Shown here piece by piece: positions 59,401 to 64,000 of a stretch of DNA of 64,000 bases. Origin of the DNA: Tomocerus qinae (lineage: Eukaryota > Arthropoda > Collembola > Entomobryomorpha > Tomoceridae); assembly GCA_020055645.1 (NCBI GenBank), contig CM034546.1, positions 138,157,875 through 138,221,874 of the forward strand, written 5' to 3'. Position 1 is the first letter of the stretch. Each line of letters begins with the position of its first letter. The position numbers and the translations under genes are program-made. Under the pieces are notes generated by a model, which did no database searches, was not told where the DNA came from, and was given only the letters and a program-made list of their open reading frames with translations.

Positions 59401-60021
59401 ATACCCCGTCTGCAAATCATTGCATGCATGTAAACAACACATTGAGCAAGTATTGATGCAACAAGGGGAGGACAATTCCATGACACCGCCATTGAATTGT
59501 TGTAGGTGGTGCACCGTTAACTTGGGTTACTGGGTGGTTATTTACCATCTACTGAAGAAGACTACGAAAAAGTCGGTTTTTTTAAGTCAGAAAGGTAAGA
59601 TGAAAAGCTTAAAAATTAGACAACATTTACAAGCGTTGTAGGAAATTACGACGTTGCATTGCAGTAAGCACCTCCTATGACTAAATATTCAGGCTATAGT
59701 AAACACTGAATGATTGAATTTATATATTTGTCTACATTTTGTTGTTGTGGTTTCCTACATTCATACGCAAAACGGTTGAAGAGACTCTGCTTAGCAATCT
59801 ATACTCTATTGTACGAGTGAACAATGAGTGTATGCTAATTTCTAATTTTAGAACTTGCAATTCTTGATAAACCTTATACCTACTTATAAATAATTCGGAG
59901 AGTGTATCTTCTGATTGTCTTCCTACCAAGTTTACACGAGATTCGCCCACTTCGTCTATCACGCAAAATTCAAAGAACCAGACGTTGAACTATTAAAATA
60001 AAATTCAAAAATCAAGAGACA

Positions 60022-61769
60022 ATGTTAAAATCGAAAAATAAGCAAGAATTTGCCGATGAAGATTGGCAGTTTGATTTCGTCGGAAGACCTCACCCTCTCC
60101 TTATACCTTCGGTAAAATTGCAATTTTGGGGTTTGCCTTGTTATACTGTGTTTAATTTGCATTTCATGTTGATTGTTTTATTTTTCAAAGGTTGTGTTCA
60201 AAATCTTCGAGAACATGAGTTACTCCGAGTTGAAAGAACGTCGCTGTGTGTGTTCTGAATGGGAATACGAAGCTGCCCGTCTCCTCCAGCCAAAAACGCT
60301 AATCAGATTCCCGAAGGAAGATAAAATAGAGCGCTACATGAAGGATCTCCCTTGCATTAATTACACCTGTGTCAGTTTTGAATTTGGGAACGAAACGTTT
60401 TTAAAATCTCCAATCATGCGAAAATTCTTCACTCTTTACGGCAATGTAATTCAAAGATTAAAATTGCACACGGCCTCCTGGAGTAATTCGGAATTGTGGG
60501 AATTGATTTCGGAAAAACTGCCTAATCTCCAGGAATTAAGTGTGAGAATATTTATACCTAAACACGGACATTTATTTCCAGACCCAGAGAAGAAACCCGT
60601 TCTGCCAAATATTAAAAAACTCAATCTTAGTTTTTGTATTGTTCAACCCGATACTTATTTCACCAATCCGACAATCCTCAAAGAGCTATTTCTAGCACTT
60701 CCAAATCTGGAGGTATTGTCATGTCCAAATTGGCCCACAATAATTCTTCCGTCTACAAACGTGAGTACCTTAGTTTTCAATGTGCTTCTATCAGAGCCAG
60801 AGATAAAATTCAAAAGGCTGGCTTATTTGCTCATCACAGCTAATTTGTCCAACGCTGAACTTTACGGCTTGCTCAAAAAACAATTTCCACTGCGAGAACT
60901 CCATCTTGAAATATCTTCGGAGGTTCGGGGGAGTTTTTTTATGTGCTTTTTACTCAGTGTATCTGATTCCTTGGAAACACTCTCTCTAACATTTCCGAAC
61001 TATTACGATTATTGGGAATTTGAAACGTTTCCAATTCTGCCTCATCTAAAATCCTTATTTCTCCATAAGTTTCAAGGACAGCTGGACAGCATAGTGAGGA
61101 ACTGCACGGATTTAAAGAAACTCGTGCTTAATGACGTCACTCTGCAGAAAGATTATTTACAGGCATACAATCCTGCGAATTTCAATCGCATTGAGAACAA
61201 CTACAGAGAGCCAGAAATATTTCAGAGTGACCACATGTTGGAGGAGTTGGCCATCCAAGACAAAAACGACAGTCCCATGGGACTCATCAAAGAGCTGACT
61301 AAGCTCTTCCCGCATCTCAAGAGACTCGCCATGCAGAATGTTAATGATACTGTTTTGCGAACTGTCTTTGCCAAATTACCCGAACTGGAGGAATTAACTG
61401 CCCAAGGAAATTTCACCGATTCCGGTGTAACTGGTTTCACTGAAGACGATTGCAAAATGTTAATACGGGAGGATGAAACGATCTCGTTTGAGGAAGCTGA
61501 CCGATTGAGAACTTATTATCATGTTGCTAGTTTACACAGTAAGTAATAATTATTTGTATTTTTAAAAAATAACATTTAAACAGTCTTCACCGCAGACAAT
61601 GGAAATATAAAAATTGTAATCTTATCAATTCATTGTTAATTCGTGTTTAGAGTTGAAACGGCTGATCCTGGAATCGAAATTGATAACCTACTTGTCAAAT
61701 GAATATGGAGTAAGAGAGTGCAAGAATTTGGAATTCAAGAGAATCACTTGTCGTAATGTAGAGGTTTAA
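60022..61769 (+). CDS. F-box/leucine-rich-repeat protein
   Basis: Three exons, 60022-60111, 60191-61538 and 61651-61769, with GT-AG introns and compatible phases (0 and 1), encode 518 residues. The F-box spans the first junction (PHPLLIPS then VVFKIFENMSYSELKERRCV), the Skp1-binding element of SCF E3 ubiquitin-ligase adaptors. About 430 residues of irregular leucine-rich repeats follow (for example LPNLQELSVRIF, LPHLKSLFLHKF, FPHLKRLAMQNV, LPELEELTAQGN), the likely substrate-binding surface. The last exon adds a basic tail (HKLKRLILESKL and onward). No signal peptide or membrane segment is present, so it is cytosolic or nuclear. The frame is intact. The paralogue at 33879-35695 has the same intron plan but carries a stop. 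The substrate is unknown. Confidence 0.85.
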
Positions 61770-63285
61770 ACCTTTCAAGTAGGTTATATGTAATTAGTGC
61801 AGTTCTTTGTAATACAAATATCTGTAAAACTGTATTTATAAAACCTAATATTTTCCTTTTTTCCTAGATTTTCTCTAAAGCTGGTCTGGGGGAAATACCT
61901 CAATTGACGGAATGTTTTCATACCTGTACAAAAAGTTTAATTTAATATCTATTTTAATTTTATTTAATTTTAATGTCAGTTAATAAGCGGAATTAGTAAC
62001 TCCAATAAAACCTAAAATTACCTTTTACATGGAATCTTACTGACCTGATGGTTTCATTCCATATACCTAATAACCACTTATGCTTTTCAAGGTGATTTAA
62101 TTTGTTACAATCAAGAAGTATTTATTTTGTTACAAACAATGTCATCTATGTTAACAATTTCTTAATGCATCATCTTAAAACCATACCATTTTGTCCCTGT
62201 TATTTTCTTCCACTTTAACTTTACTCTTTCGTCTTTTGGTTCAGCAAGTTCAGTCGAACTAGGTAAACTCAGAACGATTTATGAATGTTTTAATTCATAT
62301 ATCCTATCATACATTTCTTACATACAGGTATAATAGATACTTGGGGCTACTGTAGACTGAGTTTTTCGATTTTTTTCTTATAACTTCCAGAAAATAATGG
62401 TTGGCAGAAAAAACTTAGGGAACATTTTTGTAGCAAAATGTTTTAGCTGTAATATATTTAAAATAATTTTCAAAATCATGCCAAAATTACCTCCCACATT
62501 AAATTAGGGGCTCCTTTGGCACGAGTTAAAGCAGTTAGGCCAAATTTGCCCCGAAAACAGACGTAACTGAGTTATCTTTGGCAGAGGTAAAGCCAATCCC
62601 AAACCACTACACAGGGGTAGAGGTCATTCCAGACAGTGGCTACTTTGGTACCCAGAAAGTTATTTGCCAGACCTTAGCGGAGCTTCTTAGGCATATCACT
62701 TGACAATCTAATAGCCCTCGCCCGAGGGAAATTGGCATGACTTAATTTGTTCAAACTGGTTTATGATAATAAATGCGACTATGCGGTGATTAATAATAAT
62801 AATAATATTTCGACACAGGTCTAGGTCAAGGTTGTCCCAGTTTATCATTTTCAAAAATTTGAAAAATTGGCAAAGACTATTTGAACCCACCAAATCGAAT
62901 TTATTGATTCGCACTGACATTCTTTATCTGTGAATGACATATGGTCAACTTCATCCATATCTCTCGGGTATAGCCCGTTGCTACAGCTGTTTGAAAATGT
63001 TTTGGAATGATTCCAGATAAAGTTTCAAACCATCTGTAGGTGTGGCAGTTATTTACTGTAACATCGAGGAATATATGTTCTCTTACGGTCTGAGAAATCA
63101 TGGTACTTGTACACTGTGAAACAGTCTTTTTCATGTTATATAATGAAATACCTGTTAACGCTGAAGATAAAAAAGTGCGAATTTAATATCATTGGAGATA
63201 AGGATGCACTAGATAAGGTTTTGTAAACTCAATTAAACTAACAGGTAGGTGATGGTACTTGAAATTACTTTGTACTAGTGCAGTG
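61770..63285. other. Intergenic stretch, no gene seen
   Basis: AT-rich. The minus-strand frames 62708-62920 and 62901-63134 have no domain or splice support. Confidence 0.45.
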
Positions 63286-64000
63286 ATGTCAAGACCACCA
63301 GACGAGAAAGAAACGGAACTCCTCAAAAAGGTATCATCTCAGTTGACAAAAGGTCAAATTCAGTCGGTATTTGTTTCATCTTTTCTTTCGGTATCTTTTA
63401 TATAGTTCCGTGTGTCCATAAAAGACTGTGTGACTGATGAGAGGTTTAGGAATGACTCCTACCTACTGCGATGGATTCGAGGTATTATTGCCAGTTTTTA
63501 TTTTATTTTCTGCATTGCTTATCAATTTTTGAATTTTCTTAATTCTTTCGTTTTCCTTTGATCAATTTCACATTGTAATTCATAATTTGTTGCAACCACA
63601 AATGTCAAAATACATTTTTTTTAAATCCCCAACAAATTTAATAATTTGCATGTATTATTTGCAGCCAGAGACCATAATTTAGAAAGAGCGGAGGAAATGC
63701 TCAGAAGTGTAAGTTAAATGTTTGAATTTCATACACGATCTTATTATAGAGCAGTATTTCAAAAGTGGTTACTTTTCAGTCCCTTGCATGGCGTAAAGAT
63801 TATGGCACTGACTCTATTCTATCAGTGCCCATACCAGGAGAGTTTAACAATTTCTTCGATTGTGCTTTTGGGGGTATTGATAAAGAAGGTCGCCCAGGTT
63901 GGCTACAAAATTGGTTTTATATCTGATGTAAAGTTTAAACTGTATCTGATGCTGTAAATTGTAAAATATTAAAATAGTTGTTGGAGTGCCCTATGGGGAT
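63286..64000 (+). CDS. SEC14-like / CRAL-TRIO lipid-transfer protein, 5' part
   Basis: Four exons are visible before the window ends: 63286-63330, 63406-63481, 63665-63708 and 63780-63897, all with GT-AG junctions and fitting phases. They give about 94 residues: MSRPPDEKETELLKK, then FRVSIKDCVTDERF with DSYLLRWIR, ARDHNLERAEEMLRS, and LAWRKDYGTDSI ending GGIDKEGRP. This is the CRAL-TRIO N-terminal helical region (L-L-R-W-L-R-A-R-D, A-E-x-M-L-R, W-R-K) and the first strand (G-x-D-K-x-G-R-P) of SEC14-like proteins. Those proteins bind and move phosphoinositides, tocopherol or other lipids between membranes. The lipid-binding pocket and any GOLD domain lie beyond 64000. Start: the only Met in frame before the N-terminal helix. 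Confidence 0.85.

Noticed and set aside
1-64000. tRNA or rRNA genes
   Set aside because: No cloverleaf with A and B boxes or rRNA-like conserved block was recognised by eye. A tRNAscan-SE or Rfam search would be needed to exclude them.

Overview
The window is AT-rich eukaryotic DNA with short GT-AG introns, dispersed small transposons and arthropod-type gene families. It carries a hemocyanin/prophenoloxidase-type gene, insect-style gustatory receptors, a divergent ionotropic receptor, F-box/LRR genes, C2H2 zinc-finger arrays, a TPR gene, a secreted GDSL esterase, a lipocalin and a SEC14-like gene. The source is therefore an arthropod, and the mix (secreted hemocyanin, divergent Gr and Ir genes, F-box/LRR copies) suggests a springtail or other basal hexapod. 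That placement is inference. All exon models below were read by eye from splice signals and frame continuity.

Layout. 1-7.9 kb: a broken zinc-finger gene (minus strand) split by a foldback element that itself carries a Tc1-like remnant, then repeat-rich DNA with a second foldback element. 7.9-10.9 kb: a three-exon Y-family DNA polymerase (minus) that keeps the fold but has lost several active-site residues. 10.9-16.7 kb: a complete three-exon gustatory receptor at 14.1-15.8 kb in otherwise empty DNA. 16.8-20.8 kb: an eleven-exon hemocyanin-superfamily gene (minus). 22.6-24.2 kb: a piggyBac-like MITE and a TATA-driven secreted GDSL esterase. 25.1-27.5 kb: a seven-exon TPR gene (minus). 28.8-31.5 kb: a zinc-finger pseudogene, a damaged lipocalin gene and a 225-bp insertion. 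33.9-35.7 kb: an F-box/LRR gene with one in-frame stop.

37.2-49.5 kb: a gustatory receptor gene whose second exon is split by a 7.4-kb Ty3/Gypsy retrotransposon. The LTRs differ at one site in 494 by my reading and are flanked by a 4-bp target duplication. A decayed tandem copy of the same receptor, promoter included, lies downstream. 50.6-52.5 kb: a single-exon ionotropic receptor (minus) with one homopolymer frame break. 53-59.5 kb: repeats only. 60.0-61.8 kb: an intact F-box/LRR gene. 63.3 kb to the end: the first four exons of a SEC14/CRAL-TRIO gene.

There is no operon-like organisation, and the genes look functionally independent. The strongest unusual signals are the active-site-degenerate polymerase, the very young Gypsy insertion in a chemoreceptor exon, and at least five foldback elements whose inverted arms are built from different short tandem units. 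One of these is bounded by an 8-bp hAT-type target duplication.
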